Of a DNA stretch of 39,930 nucleotides, positions 23,168 to 30,681 are shown one piece after another. The notes under the pieces were generated by a model. That model was not told the origin of the DNA. It did no database searches and worked only from the letters and a program-made list of their open reading frames with translations. The translations under genes were made by a program, and so were the position numbers. The stretch is from positions 1 through 39,930 of the forward strand of contig JAJDIZ010000007.1 of NCBI GenBank assembly GCA_030266915.1, in the 5' to 3' direction. Each line of letters starts with the position of its first letter. Positions within the stretch are counted from its first letter, which is position 1. This DNA is from Ruminococcaceae bacterium OttesenSCG-928-D13. GTDB taxonomy: Bacteria; Bacillota; Clostridia; Oscillospirales; Ruminococcaceae.

Positions 23168-24523
23168 TCACACCTCCCTTCGCACAAGCTGGCCCCAGCC
23201 GGCGTTCACAGTTATCTCATCGCCGTCGTACACCCGGGCACCCCGCACATAGGTCGCCCGCACCTGCCCTTTCAGCGGCACGTCCTCATAAATACCCTTG
23301 GAGGAGTGCAGCTTGGTGAAAGATTTCAAGCCGTCAAAGGTCCAGTCCGCATCCAGGTCCACCACACAGAAGTCGGCGTCATATCCTGGCCGGATGCAGC
23401 CCTTGTGCCGCAGCCCAAAAATTCGTGCCGCATTGCCGGCAGTCACCTTGGCTATCTGCGCCAGCAGCATGCCACGCTTGTGGTAGCCCTCGCTCAGCAT
23501 CACGTGCAGCAGGCCCCACATACCGGCAAATCCCGCCAATGCCTTCCAGATGCTGGGTTCCGCCATCTTCTCCTCATCAGAATAGGGACCGTGGTCGCTG
23601 CCCAGGCAGTCCACCTGCCCGCCAAGCACCCGCTGCCAGAGTTTTTCCCTGTTTTCGGCCGGCCGCAGCGGGGGGTTACACTTGGCAAAGGCGCCCTTCT
23701 TTTTCATGGTGGTATTGTCGAACAGCAGGTAATGGGGACAGGTCTCGGTATATACCCGCTGTCCGCGGGCCTTGGCCTCTGCGGTGATGTCGTACCCCTC
23801 ATCGGCACACATGTGGCAAATGTACAGCGCCGAGCCTGCCGCCTCAGCCAACCGCACCACCCGGGCGATGGCCTCGGTCTCCACCAATGGCGGCCTCCCC
23901 TCGTGATAGCGCTCGGCCGCCGTCACGCCGGCCGCCTCCATACGCCGGCCGAACAGGTCTGCCAGATAGGCGTTTTCGGCATGTACCCCCACCAGTCCGT
24001 CAAAGGCGGCGGTCTTTTCCAATGCGGTGTACAACACGTCGTCGGTCACATGTGGGTAATCCGGGTTGGCAAAGGACATAAACCCCTTGTAAGCTACGCA
24101 GCCCAGCTCGTTCAGTTGCTCTATCTGCGACACAGAGGCCGGGATAAGCGCCCCCCACAGGGCAAAATCCACAACCGCAGATTCCTGTGCCGCCCGCAGC
24201 TTGCCCGCGTGGGATGCGGCGTCTACCACCGGCGGCACGCTCAGCGGCATCTCTATTACGGTGGTCACGCCCGCGGCGGCGGCGCAACGGGTGCCGTGAT
24301 AGTACCCCTCCCGGTAATTTTCAGGTCCCGGTTCCCAAAAATGGGCATGGGTGTCAATCAGGCCAGGCAAAATGTGCAGCCCGGTGCAATCCACCTCGGT
24401 CTCGGCCGAAAGCCCGCTGCCGGGCTGTGCCACAGCTGCGATTTTCCCCGCGCGCACCCCGATATCCGCCAAAAAAACGCCCCCATCCAGTACCACCATT
24501 CCATTTTTCAGCAGTAAATCCAT
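23168..24523 (-). CDS. Allantoinase-like amidohydrolase (cyclic amidase)
   Basis: 451 residues of the dihydroorotase/allantoinase/hydantoinase clade. LIDTHAHFWEPG (His59, His61), the carbamylated Lys in CVAYKGFMSF, VGVHAEN, YICHMC and GSDHGPYS (Asp) form the two-metal site. TTVIEMPLSVPPV corresponds to the allantoinase-type MPLN loop, and NPPLRPAENRE is also usual in allantoinases. It would open allantoin or a related cyclic ureide to the ureido acid. ATG 24523 is chosen over 24535 because GGAGGGCGAA sits between them as the ribosome site. It heads a minus-strand pair with the sialidase-like gene and is divergent from regulator plus M20 hydrolase, which could take the ring-opened product onward. 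Confidence 0.82.
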   Translation of the reverse strand: MDLLLKNGMVVLDGGVFLADIGVRAGKIAAVAQPGSGLSAETEVDCTGLHILPGLIDTHAHFWEPGPENYREGYYHGTRCAAAAGVTTVIEMPLSVPPVVDAASHAGKLRAAQESAVVDFALWGALIPASVSQIEQLNELGCVAYKGFMSFANPDYPHVTDDVLYTALEKTAAFDGLVGVHAENAYLADLFGRRMEAAGVTAAERYHEGRPPLVETEAIARVVRLAEAAGSALYICHMCADEGYDITAEAKARGQRVYTETCPHYLLFDNTTMKKKGAFAKCNPPLRPAENREKLWQRVLGGQVDCLGSDHGPYSDEEKMAEPSIWKALAGFAGMWGLLHVMLSEGYHKRGMLLAQIAKVTAGNAARIFGLRHKGCIRPGYDADFCVVDLDADWTFDGLKSFTKLHSSKGIYEDVPLKGQVRATYVRGARVYDGDEITVNAGWGQLVRREV

Positions 24524-24535
24524 TTCGCCCTCCAT

Positions 24536-24557
24536 TTGATGAGTTATTATTCATCAA
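24536..24557. promoter_or_regulatory. Candidate operator: perfect inverted repeat upstream of the allantoinase-like gene
   Basis: TTGATGA (24536-24542) and TCATCAA (24551-24557) are perfect inverted repeats with an 8-nt spacer, between the promoter and the start codon. A related repeat AATGA-N10-TCATT (24675-24694) lies in the leader of the divergent regulator and shares the sequence TATTCATCA with it. Both fit binding by the divergent FCD regulator. Confidence 0.55.
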
Positions 24558-24580
24558 TTTCCATCCACTTCGTATAACTC

Positions 24581-24608
24581 ATTATAGCAGGTCAAAGCTT
24601 ATTTTCAA
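24581..24608 (-). promoter_or_regulatory. Sigma-70 promoter for the allantoinase-like operon
   Basis: On the minus strand TTGAAA (24608-24603), a 16-nt spacer and TATAAT (24586-24581). Transcription would begin near 24574, placing the 24536-24557 inverted repeat just downstream, a repressing position. Confidence 0.65.
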
Positions 24609-24641
24609 ACACTATATAGCATATTTTCGCATATATATTAC

Positions 24642-24671
24642 TTGACTTTTCTTGTGCGATACATCTATAAT
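24642..24671 (+). promoter_or_regulatory. Sigma-70 promoter for the regulator/M20 hydrolase pair
   Basis: TTGACT (24642-24647), an 18-nt spacer and TATAAT (24666-24671), followed at once by the AATGA-N10-TCATT repeat (24675-24694) and the regulator start at 24713. The layout is consistent with autoregulation. Confidence 0.7.
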
Positions 24672-24712
24672 ATTAATGACTATTCATCATCATTGATCAG
24701 TTGAGGATACTT

Positions 24713-25522
24713 ATGAAAGCAGAACCTCTCTTCGCCAAAAAGGACGCAGTTCGAAACAAAACCAAGGACGAGACCCTACGTTACTTTTTGCTGGACTACA
24801 TCGGCCGGCAGGCCCGGCCGGTCGGTGCATGGCGCCTGAAAGAAGAGCTCGGGGCCATCGGTGTGTCCTGCTCCAGTGCCACCATTGGGCGTATCTTGTC
24901 GGAGCTGGATGCCGCTGGTATCACTGTCAATCATGGCCGCCGCGGCCGCGCACTCACCGACGCCGGCCTGGCCTGGGTTGCACAGCATAAGCGTCGGTTA
25001 GACGATGACAAAGCCAGGGATACCATTTTCAACATGGTTAAAACCAACAGCTTTATGGAGCTTTTGGACATGCTGAAAACCCGCCGCATGCTGGAAACCG
25101 AGGCCGCCCACAGTGCCGCCCACCGCTCAAGCCTGCACCAGCAGGAGGTGATCAGGCAGGCGCTGGCGGCCCACAAGCAGGCGGTGGAGACCGGGGCCGA
25201 CCCCACCAGTACCGCGCTGGCGTTCCACCAGGCGGTAGCTGCCGCCTCGTGCAATAAGGCGCTGGATGCCACCATCTCCCTCATCTTGCTGGAGGAAGAT
25301 AAACTCGAGGCGCGTTTCCCCCGGCTGAACACTCGGGAAAAAGGGCCGGATTACGCCCCGGAGCACCAAGCCATCTATCAGGCCATCTGTGGAAGACGGC
25401 ACCAGGAGGCCGCCAACTTGATGTACCAGCATATCAACCGGCTGATCGAGACGGTGGACGAGCAGCGCCGTACCGGACAGCTCCTGTGGGAGGAGGAGAG
25501 CCATGCCCTGTCTGACCATTGA
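24713..25522 (+). CDS. Transcriptional regulator, RNase R/NrpR-like winged helix plus FCD domain (second copy)
   Basis: 269 residues with the same plan as the regulator at 6252. A basic N-terminal tail is followed by a winged helix (about 20-85: LGAIGVSCSSATIGRILSEL, wing GRRGRALTDAG), a linker, then an FCD domain with ligands in TALAFHQAVAAAS and EHQAIYQ...MYQHINRLI. The conserved wing Gly-Arg-Arg-Gly-Arg element and SSATxGR recognition helix make the two proteins clear homologues. ATG 24713 follows GAGGATACTT. The gene overlaps the downstream hydrolase by 20 nt. It probably represses the divergent cyclic-ureide genes through the flanking inverted repeats and responds to a carboxylic pathway intermediate. 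Confidence 0.78.
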   Translation: MKAEPLFAKKDAVRNKTKDETLRYFLLDYIGRQARPVGAWRLKEELGAIGVSCSSATIGRILSELDAAGITVNHGRRGRALTDAGLAWVAQHKRRLDDDKARDTIFNMVKTNSFMELLDMLKTRRMLETEAAHSAAHRSSLHQQEVIRQALAAHKQAVETGADPTSTALAFHQAVAAASCNKALDATISLILLEEDKLEARFPRLNTREKGPDYAPEHQAIYQAICGRRHQEAANLMYQHINRLIETVDEQRRTGQLLWEEESHALSDH

Positions 25523-26768
25523 CTCTGACCGTCTGTGGGCACGGTTACATCAATTGGCCGCCCTGGCCGAAGACCCGGCAGGCGGCATCAGCCGGCTGGC
25601 CTGGAGCCCGTCCTACAAAGCTTCGGCACAGCTGTTGGCCAGGTGGATGGCCGAGAGCGGTTTAACGATTCGCAACGACACAGTGGGCAACTTATATGGC
25701 CGCCTGCCAGGGCAAGCTGCACTGCCCGCCGTGCTGGCAGGTTCCCACTTGGACAGTGTGCCAAATGGCGGCATTTTTGACGGCGCCGCCGGGGTGGTTG
25801 CCGCACTGGAAGCCCTGACCACACTGCGGGAAAATGGTGTTGTCCCGCTGCGGCCGCTGGAGATGGCAGCTTTTGTGAACGAGGAGGGCAGCCGCTTTGT
25901 GGGTGGGATGTTTGGCAGCCGTGCCGCCGCCGGCCTGATTCCAGAGGGCTATGTCGATACCTGTTGTGACTGGACAACCGGCACCCCACTGCGCCAGGTG
26001 CTGGACGGATATGGCCAGGGTGCCAACCCGGACGCCATTGCGGCCAGCGCCCTTAACCCTGCGAGTTATCTCTGTTTTCTGGAGTTGCACATCGAACAGG
26101 GTAAGCACCTGCTCGAAAAAGGCCTGCCGCTGGCAGTGGTGTCGGGAATTGCGGGTATCCGCCAGTTTTATATCGAGCTTGTGGGCGAAAGCTGCCACGC
26201 CGGCGGCATGGCCATGGCCCACCGCCACGACGCCATGGCCGGTGCAGCAGCAATCATTGCCAAAGCCGAGGCGCTGGCCCTCACCTCCCCCTCCGACACC
26301 CGGGCCACGGTGGGCAGCGTCGAGGTCCACCCCGGCGAGCACAACATTGTGGCCGGGCGAGTGCGGTTATCGGTGGATTACCGCGAAGCCGATCCAGCCA
26401 TCTGGCGACAATACTATGACAATCTGATGACCTTTACAGAATCCGAGTGTGCCCGGCGGGGGCTGGCCTACCACATTCAGACCACCGCCGAGGAGGCGCC
26501 GGCCCCCTGCCACCCCGCTCTAACCGGTCTGCTGAAGCAAGCGGCACAGCGGCGGCATCTCCCCCACACCACCATGGTCAGCTACCCTGCACACGACGCC
26601 GTTCAGATGGCCCGCATCATGCCAATTGGGATGCTCTTTTTGCGCAGTGGCAACAACGGGCTCAGTCACTGCCCACAGGAATATACCGGCAAGGAAGACC
26701 TGGCCTCCGGCGTTCAACTGCTGTGCGACACCCTGCTGGAGCTGGGCCAATCTACCGTCAGCCTGTAA
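25503..26768 (+). CDS. M20-family amidohydrolase: allantoate amidohydrolase / N-carbamoyl-amino-acid hydrolase type
   Basis: 421 residues, paralogous to the gene at 3902. GSHLDSVPNGGIFDGAAG (His82, Asp93), NEEGSRFVGGMFGSR, LELHIEQG, CHAGGMAMAHRHDAMAG and YPAHDAVQMAR (metal His) are all present. It starts at ATG 25503 after GGGAGGAGGAGAGCC, inside the regulator's 3' end. Together with the divergent allantoinase-like enzyme it gives a two-step route: ring opening, then hydrolysis of the ureido group with release of ammonia. Allantoate is a reasonable substrate guess; other N-carbamoyl acids are possible. Confidence 0.85.
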   Translation: MPCLTIDSDRLWARLHQLAALAEDPAGGISRLAWSPSYKASAQLLARWMAESGLTIRNDTVGNLYGRLPGQAALPAVLAGSHLDSVPNGGIFDGAAGVVAALEALTTLRENGVVPLRPLEMAAFVNEEGSRFVGGMFGSRAAAGLIPEGYVDTCCDWTTGTPLRQVLDGYGQGANPDAIAASALNPASYLCFLELHIEQGKHLLEKGLPLAVVSGIAGIRQFYIELVGESCHAGGMAMAHRHDAMAGAAAIIAKAEALALTSPSDTRATVGSVEVHPGEHNIVAGRVRLSVDYREADPAIWRQYYDNLMTFTESECARRGLAYHIQTTAEEAPAPCHPALTGLLKQAAQRRHLPHTTMVSYPAHDAVQMARIMPIGMLFLRSGNNGLSHCPQEYTGKEDLASGVQLLCDTLLELGQSTVSL

Positions 26769-26903
26769 AGTCCACTTGCACGCATCTGCTCGGCGTAAAA
26801 ATTGGGTATCCAAATGCATTAATGGATAAATCGGGAGCGCCCAGAATTGACAAGGGGCATCATTTTCAAGACTGCATCGTGCTTTATGACACTACTCCAC
26901 TAA

Positions 26904-26949
26904 AAAAGACTCAGTTCCTCGTTTGAAATGAACTGAGTCTTTTCTTTTT
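26904..26949 (+). terminator. Rho-independent terminator after the M20 hydrolase
   Basis: AAAAGACTCAGTTC (26904-26917) pairs perfectly with GAACTGAGTCTTTT (26930-26943), followed by CTTTTTT. The 135 nt between gene stop and hairpin contain no gene. Confidence 0.9.
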
Positions 26950-26955
26950 TTGATA

Positions 26956-26990
26956 GACAGCTTACTGGAAGTCCAATACGGTCAAAATAG
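26956..26990. repeat. Dispersed 35-bp repeat, copy 2
   Basis: Imperfect copy (31 of 35) of 1318-1352. On the minus strand it encodes the last residues of a short reading frame ending PILTVLDFQ, immediately before a TAA. Confidence 0.45.
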
Positions 26991-27506
26991 GCACACCAAC
27001 CATGCTTACCACAGCATCGATGATTTTTCCCGCCGCGACATCCACCAGGCCGCGGTCGGTTGGGCCGGATTGACCGGCACCGTAAAACTATCCGTCGAAA
27101 AGCCCGCCGGCAGTTGAATACTGTTCAAGTAGGCGGGCGCGGTGACGGGCGGCCGGATTTCTCCAATCAGCTTGCCCTGGCGGGCTGCCACCTTCCCGTC
27201 GGCGATCACGATTTCCGGCGGGAACTGGTCCAGCTCACGCAGCAGCACAATGTCAGCAAGCCGGCCTCCAAGCCGATGCGGAAGGGCTTGTCAAGGTAGC
27301 CAAAGCGCCAGCCGCCACAGGAAATCCGGCTCCAGGTTCAGAATTTTCGAGGAAACCGTCTCCCCGATGCTGACCACCTTGTCCCATTGCAGCATCTCGG
27401 CAATATCGGCTGAATCAATATCGGCAGCAGCCGTTTCCAGCTCCGGGTTCAGCGGGCCGCAGGCAAAGCCAACTTTTAGGCGGTCATTCAACTTGCAGGT
27501 CGCCAA
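26962..27506 (-). pseudogene. Adenine deaminase-like remnant with frameshifts and internal deletion
   Basis: Three minus-strand pieces in different frames. The upstream one (27506-27291) carries PELETAAADIDSADIAEML and DKVVSIGET, resembling the metal-site region of adenine deaminases. The middle one (27270-27070) reads ADIVLLREL, IVIADGKVAARQGKLIG and LNSIQLPAGFSTDSFTV, resembling the segment following the TIM barrel. The last (27090-26962) reads RGLVDVAAGKIIDAVVSMVG in a third frame and is not clearly the same gene. Most of the catalytic barrel is missing. The remnant fits the purine/ureide theme but cannot be functional. Confidence 0.6.
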
Positions 27507-27514
27507 TCATCGGA

Positions 27515-27993
27515 TCAAGGCTGCCAACCTTTTTCCAGTTCCTCGCGAATGATCTGTACATAGCGGACCACCTTTTGCGCGTCACCGCCCACGGTGTACA
27601 CATCCCGCTGGGTCACCTCCAGCGTGCAGCCGGTGGCCGCCTTTGCCGTAGCAGCGATATGCGCCCTCACGGTTTCCTCATCCAGATTGCTTGCCACCCC
27701 AAGGAAGTTGGTGAGGGCTTGCGGTGATAGATTATGCTGCTGCCGCGCAGCGCCTCCCCCATTTTTTCCTCGTTGCACCATGGGGAAATGGAAATCTTGC
27801 GCAGGTTTGGCAGGCGGCTCACCATGTCCCACACCGGGTCCACCGGCTCGCAGCAGCCGTAGGACAGTCGTCCGTACACCTGCGCAATGCGCTCATAGTA
27901 GGGAAAAACGAACTCAGCGTACATCTCGGTCCCTGTGAACAGCCGCGCCGCGGTGCCCGACAGAAAGGGATTGCCACGGCGCATGAAGAGCAC
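27515..27993 (-). pseudogene. Uroporphyrinogen-decarboxylase-like (URO-D superfamily) remnant, frameshifted
   Basis: Two overlapping minus-strand frames join into one C-terminal fragment. The first (27993 to about 27720) reads MYAEFVFPYYERIAQVYG, LSYGCCEPVD, LPNLRKISISPWCNEEKM and YHRKPSP; the second (about 27720-27515) continues NFLGVASNLDEETVRAHI, VTQRDVYTVGGDAQKVVR and REELEKGW. A single frameshift near 27720 restores the match. The family includes methyltransferase-like URO-D relatives common in gut Clostridia. The N-terminal half is absent; residues upstream of MYAEF do not look like the family. Confidence 0.6.
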
Positions 27994-28002
27994 TTGTTCC
28001 TG

Positions 28003-28124
28003 GATCTGTCCGCTTTCGTCCTTACGATCCCCATAGAAAGCGTATGCAAACCGCTTAGTAAGATTATATCTATCCGGGTGGATGGCTCGGGCACACTGCT
28101 GGCGGTGGGTTCAGGCAAAGCGAA
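28003..28124 (+). pseudogene. GH2 beta-galactosidase-like C-terminal scrap
   Basis: About 40 codons reading KPLSKIISIRVDGSGTLLAVGSGKAKT, similar to the final beta-sandwich domain of GH2 enzymes (KPLxDxxISVxVxGxGxLLAxGSxxPKT). It passes abruptly into the GH3 fragment in another frame near 28110-28125. The match is short. Confidence 0.4.
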
Positions 28125-28952
28125 AACCTTGCAGATGGTGTAGTGGCCACCGGCAAGCACTTCCTCGGCTTTGGGTTTTCAGAGGGCGGGCTGAACATGA
28201 CATCCAACCCCATCCCCTCGCGCGAACTAAGGGAGGTGTACGCAAAGCCATTTCAGGCGGCCATCTCTCAAGCCGACCTTGGTGCAATCATGAATTCCTA
28301 CGGTGTCATCGATGGCCAGCTTATCGTCGGTGCAAAGGAGATTTTAATCGACCTTTTACGAAACGAGATGGGCTTTGAGGGTATTGTTGTATCAGACTAT
28401 ATGTCCATTGAGCACCTGATCGACCGTCGTGTGGCACCAGATATGGACGCGGCTGCCCTATATGCGCTGCAGGCCGGACTGGACCTTGAGTGTCCGGTTC
28501 CCAACGGTTACAGTACTGAGCGGTTGGTGAAAGCGGTGGATGATGGTTTTTTGGACGAAGCACTTATAGACCGTTCGGCCCTGCGGGTGATGGAAACGAA
28601 AATCCGGCTAGATTTACCCGAAAATCCTAAGCCACGTAAAACGCTTTTCGAAAGCGCATACAGAAACCCTATGGCCTTGGAGCACAGCTTGAAAGCCGCG
28701 CGAGAAGCTACCGTGCTATTGAAGAACGACGGACTGCTGCCTCTTTCCAAAACACTGCATCGCATTGCAGTCATTGGCCCTCATGCGGACAGCATCCGAC
28801 TGCTGTTTGGGGGCTATACCTTCCCGGCAGGCATGGAGATGGCACTAGGGCGCTCCATGGGTGAGATGGCGGGCATGTCGCAGGACTTTATAACTATACA
28901 GGACGATGATGATTTTACACCGATGGAACCCTTCCCCGACAGCACTGTCATT
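28110..28952 (+). pseudogene. GH3 beta-glucosidase fragment (5' part of a chimeric ORF)
   Basis: In-frame GH3 sequence begins around 28116 (ENLADGVVATGKHFLGFG) before any good start codon; GTG 28143 is only formal. It includes the KHF substrate-binding block, IMNSYGVIDGQ, GFEGIVVSDYMSI with the nucleophile Asp, ATVLLKNDGLLPL and IAVIGPHADS, which is the join to the second GH3 domain. The first part of the catalytic barrel and most of the C-terminal domain, including the usual acid/base, are missing. At about 28952 (after PFPDSTVI) the reading frame passes without interruption into helicase sequence. I treat it as a dead fragment. Confidence 0.75.
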
Positions 28953-30479
28953 GCTGATGCCGAACAACTTACGCCCTACATGAAGCGCCGCATCAATGTG
29001 ACCGGCCGCTGCGACTACAACTGCGCGTACCGTGAAAAATGCCGCCACCGTTGGCATATAAAGCAGATGAAATCCAATACCTTTGATTTTCAAATCTGCA
29101 ACCACCAGCTCCTGTTGGCCGATACCTTCCACCGCCGTGATGGGCATACGCCGCTCATCCCACATTACCAGGCCGTTATCATCGATGAGGGCCACAAGTT
29201 CCTCGCTGCCGCCCGGCAGATGTATGGAGTGGAACTTGCCGGCACCGATATTCTTCCGGTGACCGAGGACATTCGTGGCCTTTCCTTCAAATCCAATGAG
29301 GGCGGCGCCAAGGTCTGTCGGGATGCAAAAAAGCTATGCGGGCAAGCCAAACGGCTGACAAAACTTTTGCTTACTAACGTAGATATGGAGGGCGCCGATG
29401 AAGCATCTGACCGGATTTCCGTGGCTCTGGATGCAACTGCGGTTCGACATCTTCGCAATATTCGGAGTATCAGCGCCGAGTTGCTCACCAGCTTGTCGGA
29501 AGAGCAGGTGGCGCCACGGCAGACAGGACGCCGTGCTCACATCCTTTGGGAACTGGAAGGTATCGGCCAGCGTGCCGGTGCTCTCGAAAAGCATGGCAAC
29601 CTAATATGCTGGCAGGAAAAGCGCGGCGATGATGTGGCCTTGTGCGCAATTCCCAATAACTTGGACGAGCTGCTGTACCAGCATTTTTGGAGCAAAGGCA
29701 TTCCGGTTGTTCTCACCTCCGGCACCTTGTCCGCCGGTGACGATTTTTCACACATCAAGCGGGCGTTGGGCCTGCACCGGCTGGTGCCGTCCTATCTGAT
29801 GGAAACCACCCAGCCCTCGCCATTTGACCACAATGCCAACACCCTGCTATACATCAGCAAGGGGATGCCTTTCCCCGACAACCGTAGCCGGGAGTATCTG
29901 GCCGTCATCACGGACGAAATCGAGAGGCTGCTTAAAGCCGCCCACGGTCATGCCGCGGTACTGTTCACTTCATACAAGGCCATGGACATTGTGTGTGAAA
30001 TGCTGGAGGGACGCAACTTGCCTTACCCGATATTTCAGTTGAACCGTGGTAAAACTGCAGCCATCGGCCAGTTCCGTGAAAGCGATGGTGGTGTTCTGCT
30101 AGCATCGGGCGCTCTGTGGGAGGGCATCAATATTCCGGGCGATGCCCTTTCTCTGCTGGTGATTGTACGACTGCCCTTTGCCGTACCTGATCCTGTCAGC
30201 GAATATGAGCAAACACTTTACCCGAGCATGGCCGCTTTCAAGGACTCTGTGGTGGTCCCCGATATGCTTGTAAAGCTAAAACAGGGTGCAGGCCGGCTGA
30301 TTCGCACGGAGACTGACACCGGCGTGATTGCCATCCTGGACTCCCGAGCACAGGAGGGCAGTCAGTATCATAATCGTATACTTCGTGCGCTGCCCACTTG
30401 TAGGGTTACTACCGACATAGCGGGTGTGCGTCGGTTTATTCGTTCAAAAAAAAAACATGCAATATTTTGTGAGGTATAG
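28953..30479 (+). pseudogene. DinG/XPD-type helicase, C-terminal two-thirds, fused in frame to the GH3 fragment
   Basis: About 508 residues matching DinG-family superfamily 2 helicases. An Fe-S-type Cys set (CDYNCAYREKC), ICNHQLLLAD, the DEGH box (VIIDEGHKF, motif II), VLTSGTLSAG (motif III), VLFTSYKAM, ALWEGINIPG (motif V) and KLKQGAGRLIRTETDTG (motif VI) are all visible. The Walker A motif I and the N-terminal part are missing and GH3 sequence stands in their place, so ATP hydrolysis is not expected. The frame from 28143 to 30479 is fully open over 778 codons, so a hybrid protein could still be made. Helicases of this type are carried by conjugative elements of Clostridia, consistent with a decayed element here. 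Confidence 0.78.
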
Positions 30480-30481
30480 TC

Positions 30482-30679
30482 ATGGGCAAACATAAATTAA
30501 GCGTTGCTCCAGGAGGGCGCACATCGGTGTCTGGGTATCTGAATGGCAACCCGGTCACCATAAATTTTACGGAAACGACAAGCGATTTATTGGTGGAGCT
30601 GGTAAAGCGGCAGCTTGCTAGTTCCCACATACGAAGCATTGGTATTAAAAAAGAACAGAGAAGTGGCACAACCTTTTGA
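30482..30679 (+). CDS. Small hypothetical protein next to the DinG remnant
   Basis: 65 residues, start ATG 30482, 2 nt after the helicase stop, with GAGG 8 nt upstream. It has an alternating beta-like N-terminal half (KLSVAPGGRTSVSGYLNGNPVTIN) and a helical SDLLVELVKRQLASSHIRS. I do not recognise it firmly. Size and position beside a helicase recall TnpW-like small proteins of conjugative transposons, but the match is not convincing. It is convergent with the GGDEF gene, 2 nt away. Confidence 0.45.
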   Translation: MGKHKLSVAPGGRTSVSGYLNGNPVTINFTETTSDLLVELVKRQLASSHIRSIGIKKEQRSGTTF

Positions 30680-30681
30680 TT

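Noticed and set aside
26962-30479. Reading the fragment cluster as a functional operon or a toxin-antitoxin/defence locus
   Set aside because: Every recognisable protein lacks essential catalytic parts and the pieces are in mixed orientation and frame.
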